Assembly: GCA_963169105.1 (NCBI GenBank)
Contig: OY720632.1
Location: 7,750,001 to 7,814,000, forward strand
Direction: 5' to 3'
Origin: Ceriagrion tenellum
Lineage: Eukaryota; Arthropoda; Insecta; Odonata; Coenagrionidae
Length of the DNA stretch: 64,000 nt
This document shows, one piece after another, positions 24,950-40,296 of the stretch. Position numbers and translations under genes: made by a program. Below the pieces are notes generated by a model. The model searched no databases, was not told the origin of the DNA, and worked only from the letters and a program-made list of their open reading frames with translations. Numbering within the stretch: the stretch's first letter is position 1; each line of letters starts with the position of its first letter.

Positions 24950-25587
24950 CGGCTAAGGTCATTTGCGCCATATATGGCGCGGCATTAAAGAAACTAGGTT
25001 TTGTTAAACGTATAATAGGAAGGTCCTCGGATGATAAAGTCAAAGAGAAGTACTACTTAGTTCTCTCTGCTCTGTTAGGCCAAACCTCGAATACGCCGCG
25101 AGAATTTGGGACACTGGTCAAATAGATTCAACCAAAAAAATTAACACAATACAAGGACAAGCAGTACACTAAGTTAAAAACTTCTACGAGCGTGCATATT
25201 GTACCTCACAACTTTTAGAGGAATTAATGTGGGAGCCCCTAGAGACTCAGAGGCTGTACGCTAGGCTTAGGTTGCTTGACAAATTCAGAACTGGTGTGTT
25301 TCATTGAGAATATTTTCATGACTCCTCACTACATCTCTAGGTCTGACATTTGCGATACAACAAGAGAGATACTCTGTCAAACAAATAGGTACAGGAACTT
25401 GTTCTTTCGGCGAACAATAAGCGACCACAATAAAAATTGAGCTCCACTAAATCCACTCCTATAATATATGTCATCAATCCATCTCCTGAAACTTACACCT
25501 TTACCCGGCTGGTGACCTAACACCCATGCGGCCATGACACCAACACGTCCATGCGGCGGCTCGCGGGGTATTATGTAGATGTAGATA
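24950..25587 (+). pseudogene. CR1/Jockey-like LINE 3' end, copy A
   Basis: One of eight fragments of one LINE family. It encodes the end of the RT: AALKKLGFVKRIIGRSSDDK, then in another frame SNLEYAARIWDTGQID, and EPLETQRLYARLRLLDKF. This is the usual 'kLGF..R … LEYA..vWdP … WePL..RR..aRL.ll.K' C-terminus of the CR1/Jockey group. A noncoding 3' part follows and ends TATTATGTAGATGTAGAT, a short GTAGAT tandem tail. Several frameshifts and stops. A SINE lies tail to tail immediately to the right. Confidence 0.8.
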
Positions 25588-25838
25588 GGGGATAGGTAAG
25601 GGAGGAAGGGTGGATAGAAACCCGGCGTCGGCATTAGCCTGCTCTTAACGAAAGGCGCCAAGGGGACCACGGCTTAACGTCTCATCCGACAGACGGAGTA
25701 CTGTACTTGAAGTGCCCTCCACAAGACACTCAAGTAGAAATCGGGTTTCCTCTGAAAAACATCATCCTCTGCAGAGATTTGAACCCTGGCCGCCCGTGTG
25801 GATAGCCAGTACTCTAGCCACCACACCAACCCGATCCC
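25588..25838 (-). mobile_element. tRNA-derived SINE (SINE-2), copy 1
   Basis: Reverse strand starts GGGTTGGTGTGGTGGCTAGAG (A-box-like) and has the B-box-like GGTTCAAATCTC. It closely matches the copy at 58.45 kb over about 250 bp, including CACTTGAGTGTCTTGTGG-like and GAGACGTTAAGCCG blocks. The 3' end lies next to the 3' tail of LINE copy A. Confidence 0.75.
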
Positions 25839-30270
<4,432 letters not shown>

Positions 30271-30370
30271 TACATCTACATAATACCCCACGAGCCGCCA
30301 CATGAGCATGAGCATGAGATCAAATTTTATTGTGGTCGCTTATTGTTTACATAAAGAACGAGTTGTATAA
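30271..30370 (-). mobile_element. CR1/Jockey-like LINE 3' end, copy B (short)
   Basis: About 100 bp of the LINE 3' end in reverse. It begins with the tail complement CTACATCTACATAATACC and includes the CGAGCCGCCACATG and TTTATTGTGGTCGCTTATTG blocks of copies A and F, with internal deletion of the region between them. It ends at a perfect hairpin. Confidence 0.75.
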
Positions 30371-30375
30371 ATCTG

Positions 30376-30415
30376 CGTGTCGTTATCTAGACGTCATCGT
30401 CTAGATAACGACACG
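30376..30415. repeat. perfect 18-bp hairpin at LINE truncation point
   Basis: CGTGTCGTTATCTAGACG pairs exactly with CGTCTAGATAACGACACG across a 4-base loop TCAT. It sits at the broken end of LINE copy B. Confidence 0.9.
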
Positions 30416-30794
30416 AAGCGAAACCCGGAAACCATGGATATCCCTGCAAATACCGACAGTGCTCGAATCCTACAAGCCACTCATCCTGACACCTGGGCGG
30501 AGTTATGCACTCCAGAACAGTTGAGGGGAGCCCGGCACGATTCGAGCGCCGGTCGAAGATCTACGACCCTTCCGCCCCTGTTCTCACACAGAATTCCCAC
30601 GGCCTCCTTGCCCTCTTCCCCAATGAGGGCACACACCGCCGGACATTAGAACTCCCTATCAAGAGAAATCCCAGCTGTGGTTAACCTCGGGAGCAGAGTC
30701 CCTCGAGAGAGGAGGTTCGCTCACGTTCTCGCTGACGGGCCTCGAGGGGCAACTCCTTCCACAGCACCAGACTTTGACGTGGATTTGGAGGAAA
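30416..30794. other. GC-richer segment of unknown origin
   Basis: An open frame from 30377 to 30649 uses a fresh ATG at 30434 (starts MDIPANTDSARILQATHP). I do not recognise it. Composition is unlike the AT-rich surroundings, and it is sandwiched between LINE fragments, so it may be part of a retroelement. Confidence 0.25.
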
Positions 30795-31109
30795 GTGCTG
30801 AACATCAAGTGGTCTGATAGGGTTAGGAATGAAGAGGTGTTGGAGAGAATAAAAGAAGGAAGAAAGCTCTTGAAGACTATTGCAGATAGGAAGAAGAGCT
30901 GAATATGACATATACTGAGAAAGAAAAGTTTGTTATGAGATGTACTGGAGGGAATGGTGGATGGAAACCGCAAAAGAGAAAGAAAGAAAAGAAAGATGAT
31001 TGATGAACTGAAGTATGGAGGGAGTTACAGAGAATTGAAGAGGAGAGCAGAGGACAGAGAAAGATGGAGGCAGACCTACGAAATGAGACCTACGACAGCA
31101 GACGACTAA
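30795..31109 (+). pseudogene. non-LTR retrotransposon RT C-terminus
   Basis: A single frame of 104 codons with three internal stops reads NIKWSDRVRNEEVLERIKEG, then HILRKKSLL, VLEGMVDGNRKRERKKRK and YRELKRRAEDRERWRQ, ending at TAA. This is the same C-terminal layout as the fragments at 22 and 60 kb ('W.dRv.NEEVL…iGHilR…le..ieG.r.RGR.r…l…A.dR..WR'). The frame is otherwise undamaged, so the copy is fairly young. Confidence 0.8.
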
Positions 31110-33825
31110 TGATGATTAGACAGTGAAGGGATACGCGAAAAAACCGAAATGAAAGAAGATCCAATATTACAACAGCGGAATGAATTTGGACATTTTAAAA
31201 ATGTAAGGGGCATTACTTTTAGTTAATGGCTGATTTATGGGATACAATAGATAACATAGGTCTGGATAATGCTGTTTTAAAGCAAAGGATTTGCAGCCCA
31301 ATTGCCTCCTTTTCGTCAGCTATCCGATAGTTATGGAATATTCCGTTCTACTGTGCGCAATAATTTAACCCTTTGAATGTCAACGTTAATGTGAGCGAAG
31401 CTGACAAGTTACCGCAAAAGTAGAGGCGTCGTTCTCAGCGACTGCTTTTCCAAATATAAATGACAGTGAAATGAGTCGTATTTTATGTTTTATTCCTCTC
31501 TGTTTGTACTGAAGGTTGTAATTTGATATAAGTTTTTCTAGTATTGATTTAGTGTTCGAACTTCAACGCTTATTTAACAAATTTCAACTCTTGTCGTGCA
31601 TCTCTTAGTAAAATACTCTGAAAATTCCGCACAACTTTTGACAATTAAGCGCAGCCCTCAAGAAGATTTGAACAGAAAATAGTGGATTAACTGGAAGTAT
31701 TTGGGCATGAGTCATTCTTCTCTCTCTCACGAGATTTCTATAGCGGTACTCTTTGATTCCTCTCAGTAAAGCTGAGACGTAAATTTCGGATTCTGTGTGA
31801 GTGGCGGAGGGAGACCAAAACAAGGGAATATCGAAAGCGCATGGATTACGGCCGAAACAGTTGGCCCACTAATTTGTGCGTCCGTGAGGGAATATATCGA
31901 GGTATCTGGGTCCACATACATCATTAGCCACTCTACCAATTAGCAGAGTGTCTTAAGAGGATTCGAGTCCCTTGACTACGTCCTAATGGCAATTTAAAGG
32001 GAATTGATGCCCTTCCCATCCCCCGAAGGACCCTTTAATTTATTGTTCCACTTACACGTGCTTCTTTCATTCCGTTTTAATGTGCCTGGGCTCACACACT
32101 CTGTCTCTTACATTCTGAAGTCCATTTCCATAGTTTTATTGATACATATTGCCAAAGTTTAATCTCATTGACATAGGAAGTCAGGATATACATTTGTTGG
32201 CACATAACTTTGCAATATTTCCATCCATACATGAATATTTGGGATGATTCTTCTCCTATCTTGGAAAACCAAAAAAAACAGTTGTGAAACTAATAAATAT
32301 TTTCAATTTGCATCATACATGAGCCCTGTTTATTTAATTTAATTATTATGTCTGGTAAACTAAATCAGTACTACATGGTACATGGGGTCTTACAATGTTT
32401 TATCAAATTGCTTGAGTAATTTTATGATAAATCATCAGTTTCTTACGTTTAATCTGGCCCGTACAGGCGCCAATAAACCCTTATTGATCTAATATTTTCT
32501 AAAAGGCACTAACAAACAGAAACTATCCAACTTGCGATATTCCTTGGTGTCTTCACACGATTTCGTAACAATCGTGTTTGCACTTTTATTCCATATCTTA
32601 ATCTTCATACTACCAGACGCGTCGGTAGACTTTGATTTCAGGGGGGGTTTTCCGATAGTGAATATTTTAATGATTGCCTACCCACAAGGTGATGGTTGAA
32701 TTCACCTGATTACATTGAGAAGATGAATGGTGAGAACTTCCCAAACAAGAGAGGAAAGGAAAAGGCTGCGAATAACGAGATTTGTATCCACAGCTTAATT
32801 TGAGAAAAAACCACGGACTATTACGCTCATGCGGTGAATGTGCCGCTGATCTACTCCGATTATTTCAGCCGATTTCTCGGTCTCTTGAAAAAACCTGCGA
32901 GCAGTGTTGCCATCGTTCGACCCTTCAAACCTGTACTGCCCCGCGATTCGTACAAGTTAATACCACCTATCATTTGTAGTCAGCGCCACCGCAACATGGA
33001 ACTCTCCTCCAAACTATATCAAATGCAGTCAGACTCTTTCTGCTTTTAGAGCCAAAATATCTCATTACCTGCTTGCGAAGTAGTTCCGAACTTGCTACTT
33101 TGGATTTTCTCACTCTTAATATCGAATAAATTTGTCTCACATTTTTGTACTCTCTTTGTGGTTTTAAATGCTTGTTTTATTGTATATTGTTTTTGATAGT
33201 TTTTGTAATGCTCTTCGGGGTGATGTACCCAGAGCAAAATAAAGTGTTCTTATTCTATTATTATCATTTGTATTTCCAGACCATTGCTTTAGTCAATCAA
33301 CCATTTTACCCATGCATTCTTTAAACTCTTTTTTTTATTTCCTTGGTGTATTCCTCGAGATCCTTTTTTTGCGAATTAGCAATGCGCCACTTTCCTAGCT
33401 CCAACTCGTTACCGATATGAATCAGGTATTCGAAAGAGCAAATCAATCCATGAAGGGGAGAAATACGCAAAGGGAGACAGACCCACGATTCATTTTTCTT
33501 TTAATAATTTCGTCAATGTTATTCATTTGATAAGACAGGATTCCACGAGTGAAGCATCTCTGTGATGATACAACAATTATTACATGATTTACAATCTTGC
33601 ACTCTGCCATTGACAAAAGGAGTCGATACCTTACTTCCACGTTGGCACCAGCAACGGTAAATACTTTTTGTGAGATTCTATCAAATAAACCGATAAATTG
33701 GTCCTTTTTCATGCACAGGAAACCTAAAAATGGACCACGCAGACTCATTGCTACTTAAATAGTACCCAGGTTGATGGATGATCTCCTCGTCCCTCCGGCT
33801 CTCTTGAGCCCTCTTCTGAGTGAAT
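31110..33825. other. noncoding stretch
   Basis: No gene supported. A segment ending near 33270 contains AATAAA just after an AGAGCAAAATAAAG string and a TTATTCTATTATTATC tract, which resembles the 3' end of a retroposed transcript. I cannot identify its body. Confidence 0.3.
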
Positions 33826-33828
33826 TTA

Positions 33829-33919
33829 CCCTTTGCGTGCGACATGACGTGATATCACGTCATCAGCACCAGCGTTAAAACACCATGACGTAATATCACG
33901 TCATGCCGTGCTCAAAGGG
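33829..33919. mobile_element. 91-bp palindromic MITE with ATGACGT sites
   Basis: Ends CCCTTTG and CAAAGGG, flanked by TTA on both sides (33826-33828 and 33920-33922). It contains two near-perfect 20-22-bp palindromes, ATGACGTGATATCACGTCAT and the related one with GTAATATCAC. Together they give four ATGACGT half-sites resembling ATF/CREB-type targets. A 3-bp TTA duplication would fit PIF/Harbinger-type insertion. Confidence 0.55.
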
Positions 33920-33922
33920 TTA

Positions 33923-34546
33923 ACAGCTTGATCGATTCATTTGTGTGTAAAAATATAATTGCATTCAATGAATTGATTCAGTAGTCCTACTAAACGCTAA
34001 TATGTGTGTAGAGTATCTTAATCAGGATCGGAGAGTAGGGTACAACCCAGCGGTTGAAAACATGAGAAGGAGCCCTTGCAGCGGCAGCCATGTTCATTTG
34101 ACTTATGAATCCTCCATCTCTTCGGTGTAAAGGGTGGCCATAATCAGCGGTTTCGGTTACTAAATCAAAAATCTATCGTGATTCTCAGTGCCATTGTCGA
34201 TTTTCATGCACGGGTGTCCTTCATTGAGCAGAATTTCCCGTTCTTCTTTCGGATAAAAAGCATTTAGTGACGCCTACATAATTTCCGCCATCTTAAAACA
34301 AATTAAAGTTTCAAAACAGATGGGTCTATATGTGAACCAGATTTATAGCTGGTTTTCCGTCCGTAGGTTGGGTTAGGATTAAAATTTGTGCGGTTCTTAG
34401 CGTAGTCCGAAAAACACCACTGGGAGGTGACCGACTTAGTTTCCCATTTTTCTTAGAATATCCTTTCTTGTATTTTTGTTTTTCATTTGATTATTTTATT
34501 TTTCGTTAAATATTAGTAAACACTGGTTATCTTTAAAGCATCTGTA
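33923..34546. other. noncoding stretch beside Helitron fragment
   Basis: Nothing recognised. If the neighbouring helicase fragment belonged to a Helitron, its 3' end should fall in this stretch, but I could not pick out a convincing hairpin plus CTRR terminus. Confidence 0.35.
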
Positions 34547-34699
34547 TCAACTCATTAGAAAATTTGACTTATACACTGTATTGACAGCTTTTCCCTCTGG
34601 AGTGTTGATGAAAATGTTGTTCCCGGTCGAAACGCGGGAGCAAGCCACGTTAATTTGCCCATGCGCGAATCAGTGACTTTCCAATCGAAGGCCAGCCCA
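34547..34699 (-). pseudogene. Helitron/Pif1-type helicase C-terminus
   Basis: The minus-strand frame starting at 34699 reads WAGLRLESH, a stop, FAHGQINVACSRVSTGNN, then FINTPEGKAVNTVYKSNF and a final stop. 'F.HGQ..VACSRV' is helicase motif VI as found at the C-terminus of Helitron Rep/Helicase and related Pif1-like proteins, where the arginine contacts ATP. The rest of the helicase is not visible upstream, so this is a 51-codon relic. A longer open frame in another phase (34555-34869) is a shadow. Confidence 0.7.
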
Positions 34700-36255
34700 T
34701 TTGAAGGATCTTCACTCATGACTTGTATATTGCCATAGAAATCAGAGGTGTCAAACCCGGAAACCGGAGAAAAGGCGCTGGGAAGCGTGTCTTGCAGCAT
34801 CCGGCTTCCTTCGCGCGTGCTAATCTTCAGGAGTTTCATTAGATCGCTAGTGGTCGTGTCTTTGAGCATCCATGTCTAATCTTTGTCGTTTTTCTTGCGA
34901 GGGCTCATTTTCTCGCAAAGACGACTTTCCTCTTGTTTTAGAAGAATTTTTCGAAAAGTTACTCTTTTTTCTATTTGGCACGTTGATGGGTAAATGTTTA
35001 AGCCCGAGGAGAGGAAACACAGCGGTGAGTGAGAGTATTAAAAAGGCACCTCGATGATTGAGTGAATGTAAATAGACTGCACTTTAACACTTTTAAACAT
35101 ATATAAATAACTCGTAACGTATCTGATGTGGGAATTGGTGTGATAAACAGTTCGCAATCGTAATGAGAGGAAGACGTTTCCACTACGTGCAATACATCTG
35201 AGTATTAAACGATAATAAACAATGCTGTGTTTGTTGTCGCACAAGAAGCATTACTACCAATAATATTCACTTCACGTATCTTGCACATTTTATTGCGTGT
35301 GTAGTCTATTCAATTCCTTTATGTGTATCGTTTATTACGTAAATGTTCTCTCATATACTTACAATGCCCCTATGAGAGCTACTTTGAGAATAGACATTGA
35401 AGAGTATACTTATTTTAATATGCATTTAATTTATCAAATACCCCCCAAAGCTATCTATCATGGGGCCCTTGAGACTCAGGGACCTTCTCATACAGATTTA
35501 CTTTCTACGTGCTATCATGGGCCGCAGAAAAACGTGATATTTAAATGCTAGAGGCGCGAATATCTTTTGAAAATCAAATCTCTGGTTGTCAAGTAAATAT
35601 GCTATTGTTGATTTCAGCGTAAAATGTGGGATTTTCCAGGGAAAAACATGATTTTTAGACAAATATGACGCGTAAAAGAAAACCAATTGAAAGAATTAAT
35701 AACTTCATTTATTCAACCATCTGATGAAAAGAATCCCAGCCCTCCTTCTTGAGTGAAAGTACTTTTAAAAAAGCAAAAAATCAAGCCACTGCACCGAGCC
35801 TAACGCTGAGTATGGACCACCAAGGGTATCTTTATGTGCCCTGAGGGCTTTTTAAAATACCCTTTTTTACGACGAAATATATTTTCTATCTACAAATGTC
35901 AAATTTTAGCTCAATCGGTGAAGAAGTTTTTTCATTATGGAGCAACATACCGACAGTCAGACACCATAAAATTTTATATATATATATTAGAAAGGATGAG
36001 AACTCTGGTCCATCAGATTTCGGATTCTTACTAATGCCAAATGTATCATTCCACACATAAGCGGAGGATAAAGCTTCACCAATACAAAAATTGGTTATCG
36101 CAAAAGTACATTCCACATAAGATTTCTGCTGAAATGAAAGGACGTTTGTCGAACTGCATTGCGGTTGCCTTTTTCATCAAAAGTCCATATTCGACAAAAT
36201 GGTTACGTAAATTCCACTTTAATTACGCATCTCTCAATATGTTTGGCCAGTGGGA
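34700..36255. other. noncoding stretch
   Basis: No gene or element recognised in about 1.5 kb of AT-rich sequence. Confidence 0.4.
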
Positions 36256-36620
36256 TTCTACATCTACATAATTCCCTGTGAGCCGCCGCATGGGCGTGGG
36301 GTAGGGGGTGTTAAGTCACCAGCCGTGTAAAGGTGTAAGTTTTTTGGTGATGTAATGGTGACATGAATTATAGGAGTGTATTTAGTGAGCTTAATATTTA
36401 TTTTTATCGCTTATTGTTCGCGGAAAGAACGGATCTGTTCGGCAGAGTATCTCTCATATTTTGTCACATCTGTCAGACATAGAGATGCAGTGAGGAGTCA
36501 TGATAACATCCTCTATATCACTCTGAAAAATATCAGTTCTTAATTTAATCAAGTAGCCTAAGCCTAGCGTGTAGCCTCCGAGTCTCTAGGGGCTCCCACC
36601 TTAATCCCTCTAAAAGTAAT
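36256..36620 (-). pseudogene. CR1/Jockey-like LINE 3' end, copy C
   Basis: Reverse-strand copy. It begins with the tail complement TCTACATCTACATAAT, runs through the 3' noncoding part and includes the reverse complement of the EPLETR-type C-terminal codons (GGGGCTCCCACCTTAATCCC). It is truncated at about 36620. Confidence 0.8.
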
Positions 36621-37468
36621 TAAGATTAAAGGATTAAGATATGTAGAAAACAATTCACCCAATGTATGTGTAGCAAAGTCATGAAGAAAGAAAAAATAAC
36701 GATTGTCACAAATCACTCAAATCCAGAACTTAAATCCTTCTCCAATGAACTTGAGAAAGACGATCGTCAGCTGGATTTCTCGGCGTGCGGCATTCACGAT
36801 GAGAACAAGTATCCACGTTGGCAATTACGAGGAGAAAACTAGATGTTCGCACATCTTCGAAGGGCGACAGAAACCATTATATCGACATTATCTAAAGGCA
36901 AAAAGAAATTTGAAAGAAAGTTGGGAACTAATATGCATTTAATAGGATTTACAGTTGCGTGAGGTCCCGACTTGTAAGATGGCTATTATCAGCGCGTTAG
37001 CTCGCAGTTTCCAAGTTCGTTGGAAACACAGAAACAGAAAAAAATAAACGACGAAAATTAGGGGGAAACTTTTCTTCTTCGTTCGTTTCCTAGAGAATGG
37101 AAAAGATCCAAATTCAGTACATGAGATAAATGCGGGTGCTTTGTGGGGGATTACTTTGAAGGGCCATTTCTTCGTATTCAAAGTGTTTCACTACACTATG
37201 GTGCTATATTTCTACAAATAATATTTTGGGAAATTGATCAAAAGAGATTGTTTTGATGAAGAATGTAACAATTCACCGGACAAAAGGGTTACCTGAAGAC
37301 AAATAGACTTCTAGTCTCAGTTAATAAGAACAGAGAACTATAGTAACACAATATAAGAACAGAGAACTATGGGAAGATTTGGTTACAAAAACAAAACATT
37401 TTAGACGAGTCTGACTTCAACATATTCAGGTGAGACATCGTGGCAGTTCGTCATATTAAATCAGAAAC
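36621..37468. other. no feature seen
   Basis: AT-rich, with a short local duplication AAGAACAGAGAACTAT near 37326 and 37354. No gene. Confidence 0.4.
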
Positions 37469-37515
37469 AACAATTGCACTATTCCACAGGGTATTTTTGA
37501 AGCGTTTCGTCTCAC

Positions 37516-37567
37516 AGAACGTCGCGTTTCAGCTCACAGAGCCGTCATCAGGTGCAGGACAGTCTTG
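37516..37567 (-). ncRNA. hammerhead-like core, left arm
   Basis: On the minus strand: CTGATGA (37551-37545), a stem-loop of the form CGGCTC-TGT-GAGCT, GAAA, then CGCGAC before GTTC. The conserved core is present and stem III would be the self-complementary CGCG. The cleavage triplet is GAC rather than the needed NUH, so this arm is probably inactive. Confidence 0.4.
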
Positions 37568-37589
37568 TACAAGTACTAGATACAAGACA

Positions 37590-37640
37590 GTCTTGTACCT
37601 GATGACGGCTCTGCGAGCTGAAACGCATCGTACGCATTAA
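37590..37640 (+). ncRNA. hammerhead-like core, right arm
   Basis: On the plus strand: GTAC-CTGATGA (37599-37605), a GGCTC/GAGCT stem II with a 3-base loop, GAAA (37620-37623), CGCATC, then GTAC, which pairs with the GTAC before the core as stem I. The triplet ATC is cleavable in principle. Stem III is damaged (CGCA where the other arm has CGCG). Confidence 0.45.
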
Positions 37641-37739
37641 AATACCTTGTGGAATAGTGCAATTGTTGGACAGATTTTAAGCTATCCTGGACTAGCCACG
37701 GAGTTCCACTTTTTACTGAGTCACCCGCAATGCACAATT

Positions 37740-37830
37740 GTGCGAAATTCCACAGAGAAAAAAAATCAGAGAAAAAATCAAAAATCATCCATGTCAAGGA
37801 ATATGATTTTTTCTCTGTGGAATTTTGCAC
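37740..37830. repeat. inverted pair of SINE-1 body sequence
   Basis: GTGCGAAATTCCACAGAG (37740-37757) with its A-rich extension pairs with CTCTGTGGAATTTTGCAC (37813-37830). Both match the SINE-1 body at 18.42 kb. The two halves are separated by about 35 bp. Confidence 0.75.
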
Positions 37831-38381
37831 GACGGTGCAGTTGTACTTTCAATTTTAATATGATTCTAACTTCGTTTAGAGCCAAATCAGATTTTTTTCG
37901 GGCATGAGGATGTCTCCAAAGCGATTCATGTCGGGGGTGAAAATGAATGGGATGAGAGATCGTGAAAGGAGAATCTAGGAAAAGGAAGGAATTAATGACT
38001 TCGAGTATTTTGGAAATGAGGAGAGATGAAGAGGGCAAAGCGTGGTCCTTGGCTCGGAGCGTGTGGACTTCTACGTGCGTATTTCTCCATCTGGTGGACA
38101 CCGAGGGAAGGAGTGAGGGAAGTATGCGCTCCGAGAGCTCTCAACATTTGAGTGAAGTGGGAAATGGAGGAGGATAAAGAGAAATAGGCGAGACAAAGAG
38201 AAAGTTGGAAAGAGGGAGGGAGAGAGGACAAGTGGGAAAGTTTTGGGAGAATGGGATGGAGAGGGGATGAAAGGTGAAAATGGGGTCCGGAATATGCGAT
38301 CTGGGAAGTGTTCTGGAGAGAAATAAAAGTTCATCATTTTCCGTGGGAAGGAAAGTAAACGGCAAGCTCAAGAGTTAGAAT
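37831..38381. other. purine-rich noncoding stretch
   Basis: 38150-38290 is GA-rich and opens false frames on the minus strand. No gene. Confidence 0.5.
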
Positions 38382-38383
38382 TA

Positions 38384-39153
38384 CGAGGCGTGGTTTTTTA
38401 GGTAAGTACCGTTTTGAAATTTCGCCGCTGCAGTGCTGCGGTCAGCATTTTGTGCATGCATGCTGTGTACCTACATCTGTTGGGAAGCCACAGACGCCAT
38501 TACGGAAACATTTGACCATTCTTACGTTTGTGAGTATTTAGAATACCTCCGCCGATTGAGAATCCCGCCGACTGTGAAATACGCGCTTCGGTTCGTTTTC
38601 TTGGAGATAAAGGCATGATAGCGGCTGATATTCATCGTCAGATCAGTAAAGTTTATGGAAAAAACATTATGAGCGATAGAATGGTACGGAATGGGGTTTA
38701 ACATTTTAGAGAATTCAAAACAAAAGGCGTGGAATGCTAACTAAGGGGCTCCAAGACAATGCCCGTCCACTCACGGCTAACCAAACTCAAGATCTCGTCG
38801 AATCATTTGGCTGGGAATAACTTGATCACCCTTCGTATAGTCCCGATCTAGCGCTCAGTGACTACCACCTGTTATTGCATTTGAAGATGCATCTAAGGGT
38901 GGTCAGCGCCACATCGATGATGATGATGATGAGGTCAAAACGACCGTGTTACAGTAGTTATCAAATCAGGCGGCAGACTTCTATGAGAATGGGATTCAAA
39001 AGCTGGTTCTACGATGCGTTGAGTGCCTTAATATTAGAGAAATTATGTTGAAAAGTAGATTAAGGTACAGGTTTTCATGTAAATATAAAATTATTCAGAA
39101 ATGTAGACCTTTTTTTTATTTCAAAAAGGTACTGACTTACAAAACACGCCTCG
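38384..39153 (+). mobile_element. mariner deletion derivative, copy 3
   Basis: A 770-bp element with ends CGAGGCGTGGTTTTTTAGGT and its near complement, flanked by TA on both sides. The contents match copies 1 and 2: N-terminal DNA-binding remnant, the same internal junction (GGCGTGGAATGCTAACTAAG next to CAAGACAATGCCCG), then the C-terminal catalytic remnant. Stops and frameshifts prevent any transposase product. Confidence 0.9.
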
Positions 39154-39684
39154 TATAAATAAAAAAGGACATCCTTCGTCACTACAGGAAAACAAAGTGA
39201 ATAAAATAGCCATTGTGAAAATAAATCACCTCGTACAATTTCCCTTAACTTCTATACCTTTTCCTTTGTTAATTATAAATGTGCATAAAAATCGAGCATA
39301 GTAAACAACCAATGTTGAATAGTATCACGGGATTAATTTTAAACGTAGCAAAATTCCAAAAACCGTCACCGGTATCCTTCAACTGTAATGAAACACGACA
39401 TTGGTGAAGAATGTGGATCAGCGAAGGAAGGTGAGAAGTGCATGGGAACAACGTCATTAAGAAATTTATCCCCCAGTACATTAAAACAAGATTGAATATT
39501 GAAATATTAAAAATAGGCTAAAAACAGTTTTTCCACAACCTTGTACAACACAATGGAAGTTAATGAACATGTGAAGCGTCACTTTGGGAAACAATGCTCC
39601 ACACGAATGAAACACAAGCATGCAAAGCAACGTTTGACAATGCACAGGAAAGCCTAATAATGTTACGTTATATATCGCCCCAGC
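39154..39684. other. no feature seen
   Basis: AT-rich noncoding sequence between a mariner and a MITE-B copy. Confidence 0.4.
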
Positions 39685-40296
39685 CATAGAGTAAGTACAT
39701 ATAGAGTGGCAAAGAGATAGGGAGATTCGGATATGAGTTTTTAAATAATACTTTGGCCGATAGGTGGAACAGGTGTATCGAATTTGCACGACAAGCCATA
39801 ACAAATGAGCTTTGGCACACGGCCACTTCATCTAGTGTCGCATAACTCACATGATATTCTTATGATGATTTCGGTGCCTGGATGCTTATTAATTGACCTA
39901 TAGCAACGAAGTCAAATGTTGCTGAGTCATAGAGACCAAATTAAATATATTTTAACGAGCCTTCAATGAGCATAGGCTACTATGAATCGAATTCACGTCA
40001 ATATGATCAGACACGCGATTACCAAACACGAAGTCAACTGTTTACCGATGAATCATAGCAACGACAAAACAATTGATACTCGATTTAAGACACACAACAG
40101 CCATGGTAAATTCACTCTTCTGTAAATTGACGCTAAATCACCGAGTACCACTAGCGCCTCCAAGTGGCCTTCTCCATAAGCCAAAATTCTTCCTCTCCCA
40201 AGACGGTGTCACCTGAGAAATTCTTCCCCAAAGCTCTCAAAAATTTATGTCCAGTTTTTAGCATTGCTTTGCCACTCTATATATACTTACTCTATG
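39685..40296 (-). mobile_element. MITE-B copy 1
   Basis: A 612-bp element. The ends CATAGAGTAAGTACATATAG and CTATATATACTTACTCTATG form a ~30-bp inverted repeat continuing into GAGTGGCAAAG. The whole length matches 49070-49692 in reverse orientation, including GGCTTATGGAGAAGGCCACT. No clear target duplication at this copy and no transposase frame. Confidence 0.8.

Larger units (their letters stand above)
37469..37668. mobile_element. Penelope-type inverted terminal repeats (palindrome)
   Basis: Two ~90-bp arms face each other across a short centre. The outer ends CAACAATTGCACTATTCCAC and their complement match, and each arm carries a CTGATGA…GAAAC core. No RT or endonuclease coding remains between the arms. 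This layout is known for terminal repeats of Penelope-like elements, which often occur as inverted partial copies. The centre has a duplicated GACAGTCTTGTAC. Confidence 0.5.

Noticed and set aside
34555..34869. 104-codon open frame, minus strand
   Set aside because: Out of phase with the Helitron/Pif1 motif, which gives the meaningful reading of the same DNA.
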